This document shows positions 44,237-55,599 of a stretch of DNA of 64,000 bases, one piece after another. The notes beneath the pieces are model-generated. The model was not told where the DNA came from. It worked only from the letters and a program-made list of their open reading frames with translations, and did no database searches. Source of the DNA: Zygnema cylindricum (Eukaryota > Streptophyta > Zygnematophyceae > Zygnematales > Zygnemataceae). Within the stretch, counting starts at the first letter, position 1; every line of letters begins with the position of its first letter. The translations under genes were made by a program, and so were the position numbers. Location: contig JBBHKE010000492.1 in the NCBI GenBank assembly GCA_037447655.1, positions 38,310-102,309 on the forward strand, written 5' to 3'.

Positions 44237-47200
44237 CTATGCAGAAGGAGCACCAGCAATTCTTCCGGCAATACGATCCAAATCACGCTGTCCATCAGAT
44301 GTAATTTTCCTTCCTCTGTTCCCAACCAATCCCTTCAAATTAAAACGCATGCCCCCAGATTTCACCAGAAAAAAGACAAAAATGTATGCCCAGCCACAGC
44401 TTCAGCACCTCATGCTAAGGATTCCTGCCTCCAAACAAAATTATGTAAAAAGACTATCCATATCCTACTGAACCCAAGAGTTATCAAAGGTTTCTTAGCT
44501 CACCCGGCTGGCATCTTTTCCACAATGTCGATAGCCTCAAGTTGTTGGAGAACGTGTCGTGCAATAGAACCACTGCTTTTAACAAAATGCGATGGCCGAG
44601 ATCCGTTGTTTTTACTGCCACCTGTTCACATTAAAATAGACAGGATGTACATGACGTTTCAATCTCAGCAAAACAACATAAAAAACAAACTTAGACACCT
44701 TTCTCAGCCCAAAAGAAGTCTAAGGACCAAAATGTGAAGATATCAGCAGTCATAAAAAAACACTAAGCAATAACTGTGAAATATAATCTTAAAAAACTGA
44801 ACATTCAAATCTACAAGCACAAATGGGTCACACTCATGAAAGACCCCAATTAGCCTAGTAGCAACAAACTTAAAGCTACAGACCTTTCAAGCTACATAGC
44901 AGAGCAGTGATGTCAGGAAGAGGAATGTACAGAGAATCTGCTCCCAGTTTCAGTCATTAACTGGCTAACAGGCTTAGCTAACTCTCACATGGTGATGCCA
45001 TATACAAAGTACATATATTGTCTGTTGGAACACAGAACAGGAGTTGTGATGGACGTCAATCACCTAACAGAAAGCGAAACTAGGCCAAATGGAGGCCCAG
45101 ATATCACAAAATCTGGTCGGGATTCTACAGTCAGATGCTTTTGCCTTGAAGTGCCATTGACTACTTCTCTAACATTCTCCCCGTAAATTGTCTGGCTTCA
45201 AAAGGCAAAGCAGAGGTATCTGAAGAGAGCTTCAAGTGTCAAAAGAATAGACAAGTGTCCCCAATGATGTAGAGTGTTGAGGAAGCATATTAAAGTATGC
45301 CAACAAAGGTATAGTTTACTTGCATGTTACACCTAAACATTTTTTGGGGAGAAAACCCTTGAATCTGCAGAACTAGTTCGTTTTCTCTCAAACTAGAACC
45401 CTAATTGTCTACTCCTTCAAAAGATACAAAACCCTAATTATCTACTTGTTAAAACGACAAGGCTCCTCACCATACATCCGCTTCAAAGCTCCAATACCAA
45501 GCCCTTGACGAAGGTAGACCTTGCGAGCGATAGATGCTGCATACACATCCCCCAAAATTTGACCATTTTAAAACCACGAGAGAAATTCAAGAAACAGTTA
45601 AAACTCTCTCCCAATGTAGCGACTAAAAACTTAAAATGGACTAACATTTGATGAATAGCAAGGACCGAACTATCTTTCAGGTAACTAAAAAAAAAGACAT
45701 GAATTAAAATAAGGTGTCAGACAGATTGTCAGACAGATTTTCGACTGCTCATCAAAAGACGGAATAGATTAAAACTAATCAGAAAATATTGTTTTAAACG
45801 CGATTCATGCAATGTGAGAAAGGACTTGGGCTTGACTAATTATGTGCAGAAAAAAAGGCAAATTTACAGTACATAAAGGCACTACAGGACAAATCATGAT
45901 CTGAAATAAAAGAAAAAAGCGGCTTTCGTAAAATTCACATCATCTAGGACGCAAAGAAAATAAAAACGGTCTCTCACACACACACAAAAAAAACTAAAGA
46001 AGAAAGTCTAGTCTCTGTCCGTGCCTCACGATTGACTAAGCCCCTTGCATAAAATTAGCGGGAGCATATAGCGGGGTCGCATTTAAATACTTATACATGC
46101 ATATAGCGGGAGTATGTACCAAGAGTATATATCTGTACTTGCATATATATACATATAAAGCCGGGAGTATATGCATACTTTATATATATATCGAAACTTA
46201 TAAATACATATCTATAAAGCAGGGAGTATATTTCTATATACAGAGAAAGTGTATGTGTATACATAGCAGAAGTATAGTACCCTTACCTGCACGAACATAA
46301 TACCAGTCAGGATCATAAGGAGCCAACTCCTTGTAGGTTCCTGTCTTCACCAAATCTGCCCATGTGGGAACCTCGATCTGCCAATGGCGGGCCAAGGCCA
46401 AACAGCAAAAATCTGTGATAAGTATAGACTAATAAATGCAGAACATACTCTACTTTGGCTTCAAAGTTGGGAATAAAAACATGAAAAACATTGATATCCT
46501 GCATCTACAAGGTGTAGCTTCTAAATAAACCCTATTAAGTTTTTGAAAGGTTTAGGAGCGGAGGGAAATAAGTCCGTATTTTGATGAGAGAAAGTGACGT
46601 TATAAAATGTTCAGAGAATTAACCATCATTCAAATTTAAGTTCAAATTGAAGTTCAGATTTAAGTTAGGAATTTAGACCTAAGAAAAAGATTCCTCAGCA
46701 AAATCGAGTTGCCCGACTCACAATACCAATTTTTAGGACGAGAGTAACACAGTGGAATACAAAGATAAGTGGGGTTGTCATGGCATAAGAATTACCAAAC
46801 ACAGAGAATTTGAGAATACACGGGAATAAAGACTAGTGACCACGTATGCAAAAGAATGAAGCAACAAATACATTATTGCTTCAGAAGTAATGAGAGAGAG
46901 CGGGGAGAGAGAGCGAGAGAGAGAGTGTGAGAGAGAGAGAGAAGAGAGAACCGAGAACCAAAGGGAAAGGGGTATTATTCTACATGTTGAGAAGGGGAAT
47001 AAGACAAGGTGGAAAGATACAGAGGACAAACGCAGAGTTATTAAAAGGCAGCAGATAAGAGAGAAACGTGCGACCAACAATTATCACTTATACCGTGACT
47101 AAAAACAAAGGCCAGATTTTTGCACACAAGAAAAGGTTTAGCAGTACAAAATAAAATTTAGCCTTCCTAGAAAAAACCCTTATCCATGACAAAACCAGAA

Positions 47201-47607
47201 AGGTCAACTGTAAAGACCCAGAAAACCTAGAGAGCGGTAACCTAATCTTTTACTTGTAGCAATAATACGCATTATATAACATTGAATTACTTCTACTTAA
47301 TTATATTATCTTTTGTCAAAAGCATTCCTAGTAAAAAGCAATGGAAATCCACAACTTCCGGGAACTAACAGAATCATTCCTCAAAACCCTAAACCATGGA
47401 GGGAGAGCACAAAATTTAACTCCACCATAATCTCATAGCATCCCTGAGAAGAGAAGGCCAGTTCTATACATCTAAAAATGTTTTCCCTAAATCCTCCAGA
47501 AAACTCCAATATCTTACCTTTCCTGTACGCTTCAAATGGGCGGCGTAAGCCCTCACGAACTCATGTGAACTGACGTCCTTCACGGTATTAGCAGGAAGAG
47601 TCGCCAT
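44237..47607 (-). CDS. RPS19: 40S ribosomal protein S19
   Basis: Cytosolic small-subunit ribosomal protein, needed for 18S rRNA maturation and part of the 40S head. Five exons on the minus strand: 47607-47518, 46377-46287, 45536-45471, 44621-44504, 44315-44237. They join in frame to 147 residues, the usual length. Landmarks: [20 protein letters not shown], then [68 protein letters not shown], and [19 protein letters not shown] near the C-terminus. All donors are GT and acceptors AG (GTAAGA, GTAAGG, GTGAGG, GTGAGC). The wording follows plant RPS19 ([20 protein letters not shown]). The ATG at 47607 was chosen because it begins the conserved N-terminus; the frame is open further upstream. Intact and probably expressed. 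Confidence 0.97.
46060..46270. repeat. TATA/GGGAGTAT repeat in RPS19 intron 2
   Basis: Several copies of a unit with (A/G)GCGGGAGTAT and ATATATACAT-like words, ~25-40 bp apart. Confidence 0.6.
46890..46955. repeat. GA microsatellite in RPS19 intron 1
   Basis: GAGAGA-type run of about 65 bp. Confidence 0.85.
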
Positions 47608-47980
47608 GGTTGTGATGCCACGTGGCGGCCTGCGGAGGCGGCGCGGAAACCCTAAAACCTTCTGAGGGATAGCGCAGACGGAAAAGGACGACCAATTGGC
47701 CAAAGGGCCAACTAAAGGCGCCTGCTGAAAGTTTAGCTTGAGGACGGTCCCTGTTCATACAGTGTGAACACTGAAGATATTCAAGCCACGTATGGACGAA
47801 TTTTACGGTACAGTACTGTACCTTAAATGCACGAAACCAGTTGGAAACGCTATATGCGGTCTACGTGTATTTCTATACAAATTCCATACAGTACGCATCT
47901 AATGCGGCCAAATCACAAACAGCACATTCGGTACAAAATGGGGAAAGTCTATACGGTAACGTATTTTACGATATTGAGTT
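47608..47980. other. RPS19 upstream region
   Basis: Holds the RPS19 promoter and leader by position. No individual promoter element is clear enough to name. Confidence 0.4.
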
Positions 47981-47984
47981 CTAA

Positions 47985-48916
47985 GCATAGTTGTTCAAAA
48001 TCGAGCGATTTTTACCATTTTCCGATTGAAACGTATAATTCGTGACTTTTGAAAAAATCGTAAAAAAACGTGTACTGTAAACTGCAACTGGAAATTTCCG
48101 GGAACCTGTAAACAAATTACTGTAACTGTACATTTTTTTACCGATATATACGAAATAAAACGGGCAATATGCGTCGTACTTACTGGTACTTTGTGTTCAG
48201 TGAACTGAACAAGAATACCACGGAAGTTGTACGTTATATAATCGAAAATGTATGGACATTTTCGAAAAGAGACGTTGAACGTCACAATAATTTCGCGCGT
48301 TCAGTTTGAAATTTGTACGGGCGTCTTCTTCAAATTTTTTTTGAAAGAAGACGCCATGGAACATTGAAAAAGAAACCGCGAGGAAGTCGCTTCCCCATAT
48401 CCTACCCTCCTCCCTCCCAAGCTTTTTACTATCCTCGCCTCCAGACTTCGACAAAAGCAATCATGCCCAAAAATCGAGGAGAGGAGTGGGAGCACGTGAA
48501 GGCTGCAGACGGTGGGATTCTTCTGGCCAAACGATTATGCATCTGTATTTATTATTAGGCACGGACAGACGAAATTTCATAAAATTTTACCTTCGTGGCA
48601 TTCGGACCCGGGTACGTCAAGTGCGCAGCGTACCCTACGGTGGACGACTGGACTGCCAGTTGGTGAAGAAGTTCCGATAACAGCAAGGAGTGTGATAAAA
48701 ATATAAAGAGTTTATTGTTTTACCGCTCATTTAACGGGAAAAACTTGCAAACTGCGTTATATGTAATAGTATTTTGTTTTATTATGTACGGAATAGTATG
48801 GAAGGAAATTCACTAACGAATTTTTGCGATTTTATCAAAAGGTTCAATGCGTTTGTTACGTATAATTCAACGCGTACGGTACGTTCGCACTAATCGTCGT
48901 GAACAACTATGGTTTT
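47985..48916 (+). mobile_element. GTTGTTCAAA long-arm element, tandem copy 1
   Basis: Begins CTAAGCATAGTTGTTCAAAA and ends GAACAACTATGGTTTTAAGC, so its outermost ~15 bases are inverted repeats. The left ~330 bp is the arm also seen at 2628, 48917 and (inverted) 50255, with GTAC-containing words at short intervals and a small TTCTTC/GAAGAA hairpin near 48320-48350. The right part matches the right part of tandem copy 2 (CTCATTTAACGG, ACGTATAATTC/ACGTATTGTGC). Its middle (48360-48690) is unique among the copies and GC-richer, and may be captured DNA. No transposase. Confidence 0.65.
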
Positions 48917-49684
48917 AAGCATAGTTGTTCAAATCGCGCGATTTTATTATTTTTTCTCAGTTTCTACGTATTGTACGTGAATTTTGAAAAAATCGCAAAA
49001 AAACGTCAACTGTAAACTGAACGGCCAATTTACGGAAAACGTATAGACAAATTACGGTAAATGTACAGTTTTTTACATAAATTGTATGGAAGTTGACGAA
49101 AAGATACGATGCACGTATCGGTACTTTCTGTTATGTAAACTGTACAGAGTGTTCACAGATTTGTACGGAAATTTATCGTACATCTACGGACAATTTCAAA
49201 AAGAGACCTTGCAGCGTCACACTATTAGCGCGCCGTAAATTCAAAATGCGGAGAGGTAGAGATGGTTGTTTTTGTTAAGTCGCATGCACTCGGAGAGGTA
49301 GAGATGGCTGCCTGTCAGATAGTATGAGACGAAGAGACAATATTATTCTAATAAAAAGTTGTTGCCCAATATTTGAACCTGGTCGTGCAGTTTCTCATAG
49401 AATCGTCAGAGAACGTCGTCCGTAACCAGTTAATGTAGATATTCCGCTACACTCATGAGGTGTGTTAATAATTTAAATGATTAAACTTTTATACCACTCA
49501 TTTAACAGCAAGCATACAAACTGCCGTACATGTTGGATTCATTTTTTTTTAACATGTACGGATTTGTACAGACAAAAATTAACGATTTTTATGATTTTTT
49601 CTAATTGACTTCTCCAGTTTCTACGTATTGTGCGCGCGTTCGAATCGTGCGTAAAATGCGTTTTGAACAACTATGGTTCTAAGC
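48917..49684 (+). mobile_element. GTTGTTCAAA long-arm element, tandem copy 2
   Basis: Directly abuts copy 1: TTAAGCATAGTTGTTCAAAT to GAACAACTATGGTTCTAAGC. Same arm and right end as copy 1, with a shorter, different middle containing a duplicated CGGAGAGGTAGAGATGG word. Confidence 0.65.
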
Positions 49685-49929
49685 TGACTGACATACCATA
49701 GGAGCGCACAAAATGGCGTAGTGAGGCGAATAATATGCTTCACCTAGATAGTGTATAACATAATTTTTCAAACCGTTTAGTACTAACGATTCAATCGCGG
49801 CGAATTATACGTAAGTAACACATCGAACGATTTGGAAAAATTGTTAAAATCGTTGGTGATTTTGTATCCGTACTATTTCGTACATGTAAAAAAAAAAATC
49901 GTACGATAGTACATAATTAAAACTTATCG

Positions 49930-50255
49930 CGCACAAATGGTGCAGCGATGCAACGTCTCTTTCCGTAAAAAGTCCGTACATTTTCGGTAAAATTTCGTAC
50001 ATTTTCGTAGTATTTCGTACATTTTCCGTAAAAGTTTTGTTCAGTTTACCGGACAGAAAGTACTAAGAAGTGCAACGTATCATTTCGTCAAAGTCCGTAC
50101 ATTTCCGTAAAATACCATACATTTCTCGTAAATTTTCCATTCACTTTACCGGACAAAAAGTACTCCGCGTTTTTTTGCAAATTTTCAAAAGACACGAAAT
50201 ATACGCAGAAATCGGAAAAAAATAAAAAATCGCACGATTTGAACAACAATGGTGT
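49930..50255 (-). mobile_element. Inverted arm of the same long-arm element
   Basis: On the minus strand it starts TTGTTCAAATCGTGCGATTT and follows the arm sequence through TTTCTGTCCGGTAAACTGAA to GAGACGTTGCA. Relative to 48917 it forms an inverted repeat of about 320 bp with a ~690-bp loop. Confidence 0.65.
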
Positions 50256-50899
50256 AGTCACCATTTTTCGAACCTTTAAAGCTATGCGCGTGTATTTTGA
50301 ATTGGATTTGCGGTGGAATTAACAATACCAAAAAATTGTATGTTTTGCGTGACATCTCCCTCGGTCAAACAATCGCATGGCAAAATTCCCACCTTAACGA
50401 CGTACACCGTGTATTGCCATTAGTGTTGTGATGTTTTTTTCGCCAATAAAAACATCTTCGTGCACACATGTTAGATTGTTAATCCGACGGTTACAATAAC
50501 GCTGGACAAAAGGCAATTTACTCTTACAACAAATTGTAAAGTCTTTATTGCAAAAATTGCGATGACAAAACAATATGTGTGCAAATGGAGTCAAAACGAG
50601 AAAAACGTTTAAAGACTACAAAAGCCACAAGAATGTAAGCTACGACAAAAAAACTTAAACAAACAAAACATTCTTAACAAAACAAATATCCAAAACAAAA
50701 ACACTAAAGTTGACCACCAACTAAAAGAAAAAACCTAGACGAGTCTACCCACAAACAAGCTAAGGTCCGCAACCACATAGATCATGGTTGTTAATCGGGT
50801 CCCTTCGTGGAAGATGTGGGAGACCATTCCTGTCCTTTGCCACCGTGCTTCGCTGTAGGAAGACCGTTGCATTGCGCTCGCTGAAGGGAAATTAATACA
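50256..50899. other. Unassigned, with a possible TACACCG-family left end
   Basis: TACACCGTGTATTGCCATTA at about 50404 resembles the family's left end, but no partner was found. Otherwise nothing recognised. Confidence 0.3.
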
Positions 50900-51734
50900 C
50901 GTTGACGATATACCGTAACCAAAAGGATTAGTGGAGGACTCCCCAAACCCTTGAATTCCAACTTTTTATGCGTACACTGGAGAAGGAAGTCGACAAATGA
51001 CTTGTCCGAGGATCTAGAAATTTGTACCGCAAATGGGAGGATTTGATCAGGTCTCGGTGAGCGTAGTATCTTTCTTTGGTTACCGGTGCATCGCCAGTTG
51101 CCACAATTATATGCAAAACAGCGTGAGATGAAACGTGTGTCCTAATCGGATTCGTGAGGACCACACTGTCAAGGGTCCTCTGAGCACGATGAGGGCTCCC
51201 TCAATGGGAGGGTTCCATAAACCCTTAAGTTACGGGATCGGAGCGGGAGTATATGAAAAACCTCTCGTTGACAATGTAGCCCGCCTCAGCGCCAATGTCA
51301 ACGATGACACCATGCACCAAATGATGCACGATAGTACGTTAACCGCCATGTGAGCAGCGTAATAAATGTTTTTCTTCACCATCAATAGGATGGCTGTAAA
51401 AACAATGGGGCCCCCCTTTAAGCGGATGGTGAGATAGACCCAAACGTAAGCGTAAAGCAAATTGAAACAGGTCAGACGATAAACGGAGTGTGGGAAAGGT
51501 TGGTGTGGCGTGTAGCCATGTACGAACCCCGAGCCCAAAATACGAGCTTAAACGCACATGCGATTGAGCGAAAAGTAGCGCTTGCAAGACGTTTCGAAAT
51601 TCAACTGTGGCTACTTGCTCAAGTGTGCGTTTTTGTAGGGAAGTGTGCATTCTTGTAGGGAAGTTAGTGTCCGCAATGAGAGATTGATATGGTGAAACTT
51701 TAATTTCAAGCGTTGGGGGATAGTACATCGCCAA
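50900..51734 (-). pseudogene. Non-LTR retrotransposon, C-terminal fragment
   Basis: Read on the minus strand with at least two frameshifts and internal stops. It first reads LQKRTLEQVATVEFRNVLQA, then FQFALRLRLGLSHHPLKGG and PIDGEEKHLLRCSHGG: the LRLGLPxP segment and the Cys/His cluster that follow the reverse transcriptase. Next comes IVHHLVHGVIVDIGAEAGY, and finally VVLTNPIRTHVSSHA...KERYYAHRDLI. That last part looks like the DVxxxDPTR...KExxY region found at the end of this plant/algal LINE family, and may be a nuclease-like domain. Same family and orientation as the remnant at 37889-39569, but complementary in coverage. The 3' end is near 50920. Confidence 0.7.
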
Positions 51735-52287
51735 TTGCTATTAGCTTACAAGTTTATTTAGCGTATAGGAAAAATTACAATGATTTACGCTAATTAGGAA
51801 TTTGAAAATTAAAAAAAACACATACATTCTTATTGTTTACTAATGCTAATTTGGGTCTTTGAAAAAAACATATGTCGGTCGGAAACATGCTTTCACTAAT
51901 ATAGGTAATTGTACAAAATCTGACATATCGTACACAAATCGTACGTTCACACAGTCGAAACGTGGTTGTTGGACGAATATGTGCGAACGTGATATTTGAC
52001 AGCCCGATTTCATCCCCTTTTTAGAGCACATATTCTCATGCGTCAGCGGTTACTAAAACTCATTAATTATATTTTTTCACTTAAAAAGGTACAAATTTGT
52101 ACGGTCTGACACTTACCGTACATCACACTATTTAAATGACAATGTACTTTCGTTTTTACGCTAATTGGACAAAAAACCCTAAATGGCGTAAAGGAAAAAA
52201 CAGAATAATTTATGCTATTTAAGAATTTGGAAAAAAAAAAGCGGGACCGAATTAGCGTTCAATACGCTAATAGCGATTGGCGGTGTA
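51724..52287. mobile_element. TIR element, TACACCGC family, copy 6
   Basis: Left TACATCGCCAATTGCTATTA, right (inverted) TACACCGCCAATCGCTATTA; ~560 bp, with interior words like GTACGGTCTGAC shared with copy 5. It abuts the retrotransposon fragment. Confidence 0.7.
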
Positions 52288-52409
52288 GCTTTGGCAACTA
52301 CAGAAATAAATGTAGCATTAAAATGCATAAACCCTCTGAAAGCATCCAAACATCGGCAAAAACACCCAAACACCCAAAAAAACTTAAAAAAAAAAAGCTT
52401 AATGCTTAC

Positions 52410-52871
52410 CCTTTGAGCATACTAACAACTGCAGAAACACTTCCGGGTGCTCTCGCTGCCGGAGGTGTCCCTCCAAGAACTGGAGTGGGTGTATTTCCTC
52501 CAGAACCTGACAAAGGAGGAGTCCCTCCTCCTCCTCCTCCTCCTCCTCCTCCTCCTCTTCCTCCTCCACCTCCTCCTCCTCCAGTTCCACCGTGCATTCC
52601 TACTCCCGTTGTCAAAACAGGGGATGACCTTGAGGTGTTATTTGCAGAAAGTGGTGAGCTCCTCCCTCCCCCATTATTGCTCCCTATTCCTCCAATGTTC
52701 ATAGAGGGCCCCCCTCCCACTGTGAGATTCCCACTGTTTCCCGGAAGAGGAGGAGTCCTCCATCCCATAAGTGCCGCCCCGAGCTCGTTATGAGCATTAG
52801 GGGAGGAGGTAAGGCGATGGACGAGGTTGTCAGTACTACTGCTGCCCAAACCATGCTGCACAAGAAGGCGT
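52410..52871 (-). CDS. Glycine-rich internal exon of an unidentified gene
   Basis: A 462-nt exon-like block on the minus strand between an acceptor (CTCTGCAG, ending 52872) and a donor (GTAAGC from 52409). Its length is a multiple of three and it enters and leaves in the same phase. It encodes about 154 residues: RLLVQHGLGSSSTDNLVHRL, a Ser/Asn/Gly/Pro-rich stretch with RSSP and SNNGGGRSSP motifs, then a run of ~20 glycines broken by one arginine, then GTPP/PTP motifs and AVVSMLKG. Such sequence is typical of disordered parts of transcriptional co-regulators or RNA-binding proteins. I do not recognise the family. The partner exons were not found; transposons lie downstream. Confidence 0.45.
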
Positions 52872-55599
52872 CTGCAGAGTAAAAAACAAAAGAAGTGGGA
52901 AAAATTACAACAACAGTATCGTAATTAGTGCTTTTTTTCATCTGCAGAGAAATAAAACAAAAAAAAGTCGGCAACCAAAGAGGTGAAAAAAGTGAAACGA
53001 GGATCGAGGCATAGTTCAAGAATGTGGTTTTGTGTGCCCATATTATGCGCAAAAAAAAAGTATAGAGGTTTAAGTGCAAAATTTGCCTGTATAGTAAGTA
53101 TTTTACTTCTGCATTAGTTAAAAAAGTGATTAAAATGCACAACAACAGAATCAGAACTGGAAACCTCTAGTGGGTGGCAGGTTTTTGTTGGACATTTCAA
53201 CACTATTCTAGGGTGAAAACGAGGTTAAACAAAAAGTGAAATAGAGGGACGGCATTCAACACACCTAAATAGAGTGTCTTGCCTAAATAAGGACTACTGG
53301 AATCATGAATTCAACATTAGTAACATATTATTTTATTAACATCAGGCTCCCTCTGCCATACCAGGTCAGCTTTTGACATTAGTAAGGCCAACTCTGCTTG
53401 AAGTAAGAATGACTTCTAGAAAACGTAAGTTTAGCGTCGACCTAAAGATTTGTAAATAATAATTTGTATAAACACGTATTATACCGGTATCATACAATAA
53501 GTATTTAACCACTATACAGAAAAACCCGCATTTTTAGGTACTGAAACGCCAAGACCTCTGTGCGACATAATCAACATCTTACATCAAAAACAAATTTATT
53601 ACAACAATGACAAATTTGTTACAACAACAACAATGTTTATAACCACAAAACAAATTGTTTACAATTTGTAGGATTTCACATGTTGATTCCGTTTCTTACG
53701 ACTTATGAGGCAATTCAAGTGACTATGCAAACAGATCAGGTATAGTATACAGTCTTTTTTTGTCTGTTTACTTGCTTTTCATTTTTATTTGTTTATTTTT
53801 GTAAATGCGTTGCGTCTTTTACCTTTTTTTTCAGGGTAAGCTGTTCTGTAAAAGGGAATAGTAATAGTTTTTAAGCTAAAATGTTTTTTTCTCTTTTTGC
53901 CCGAATGTGTGAGTTAAATAGGAAAAGTAAGAAGTGCTTTTGGGATTCTTCATCAAAATGTGGTTGTGAAATGGGACAGTTAAATAATTTTATAGATTTA
54001 TTTTAGTTAGAGAAGCTAATGAAGAAAATATGAAGAAGTTTACTGTTGGAATGATAACAAAATATGTTATTCACTTTGCACTCTTGGGAATCGAGATGAC
54101 TACATGTACTGTTGTCTATTGCATTTTTAATTTCTTATTTTTGGTTTGATGTTAACGCTATTCAATTCACTTTAGATTTAAATTTTACCATAGAGGAAGC
54201 CGAAAATGAGTTATTAGTTAATTTTAATGATTAAACTTTTATTATAGAGAAACTTGAAAATATGATTCAATTTTTCTTAGGTTTAAATTTTATTATAGGG
54301 AAAGATGAAATTGAGTTATTAGTTAATGTTAATGCGTTTCAATTTGCTTCAGATTTAATTCCTTTCATATTGAAAGTGAGTTATTAGTGCTAGTCATGTA
54401 GTGACGTTTCATTTTCTTAAATGTATTGACCACCATATCTATTATATGATAATTTGCTTAGAGGGAGGATTTGGAAAACTTATTGTCAAGTTTATAGTTT
54501 TTTTAAGGTTTTTTCAGGGATTCTTGACATTTGTACCAAGTATTTGTAGTGAATGCTTGCCCGAAAGGAAAAGAATTATTATAATCTTTACTTGATAAGG
54601 ATACTCTCAACAGAGCTTTCCTTGTCATAAACATGTATTATACCATCATTTAGATTGGTTTATCGACGTAATTAAAATTGAATCTGTAATCTACTATCTT
54701 TGATCTAGATTCTTTAAATTTTTAATCTACTATCGTTCATGCTTGTCACGACACCATTTCGAAACAGAGAGAACGAGCAAAAGAAAAGTGGGGGAACGAG
54801 AAAGAGGATAGGAAGGAAAAGGGGAAGGGGAAGGAGGGAGAAGGAAGGAGAGATGTTGGAAAGAAGGAAAGTAAAGGAGGGAAAGAGAGGAGGGAGGGAG
54901 GGAGGTTGAAGAAAAAGTGGAAAATGGAAAAAACAAGGGGGTAGAGAGGGTAGAGTTGCACCATTTGTTTGTTAGAGAACATTGGGCCAACATTGGGACA
55001 GTGAGTGATCTTCTTAGGCTTTACCTACCTTCAAACGCGTCCATTTTTTTGTCAACTTTTATAATTTGCAGGACGTTTTGACGGTTGAGGTTAGCTTGAT
55101 TTGCTTTTTTTTGTTTTCATCACTATCCAATTCATCAGATAGCAGTCTCGCTTTTTGAATATATCTGGAATAGGAACACAATACGGGTCCTGGTTTACAC
55201 AGGCAAAGGGCATCTTTGTACTCTAGCTACAAATAATATATTTTGTGTTAAAACAGGTTGATAAGTTTTCATCTTTTAAATGTCAATCGCCACTTGGCAG
55301 ATTCAGTAGGCAGTATTGTCATCCTTTTCCAAGAACACCCTAAATTTTTGTCTTTGATATTTTTTCGTTTCATTTCAAACATAACTGTTGAACCGGCAAT
55401 TTTGTCTTTTGTCTTTTTGCTTTCTTCAATGATGCTTGCTTTGACTTGCTTCATATTTTGCGATCACTGGCATTAGAAAGCATTGTACATTCTGGGCTTG
55501 ACTTCGAGTTCAAGAGGTACATAAATGGCACGGTAAGAATTGTGGAGCATAAGATCCCTTAACAATTAACTCTTGGGATTTGATTGGCTGGTTTTCCAG
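52872..55599. other. Gap before the erlin-like exons
   Basis: AT-rich. Should hold the N-terminal exons of the erlin-like gene (membrane anchor and EGHVGxYxRGGALL region) and possibly upstream exons of the glycine-rich gene, but I found neither. A GA-rich tract lies at about 54770-54940. A short piece at 55478-55511 (HSGLDFEFKR before a GTACAT donor) is a weak candidate for the PGFHxKLP segment. Confidence 0.4.

Noticed and set aside
49640-49680. TTCGAATC-like box suggesting a tRNA gene
   Set aside because: No acceptor stem or D-arm could be fitted around it; it lies in the right end of a transposon. No tRNA or rRNA was found anywhere in the window.
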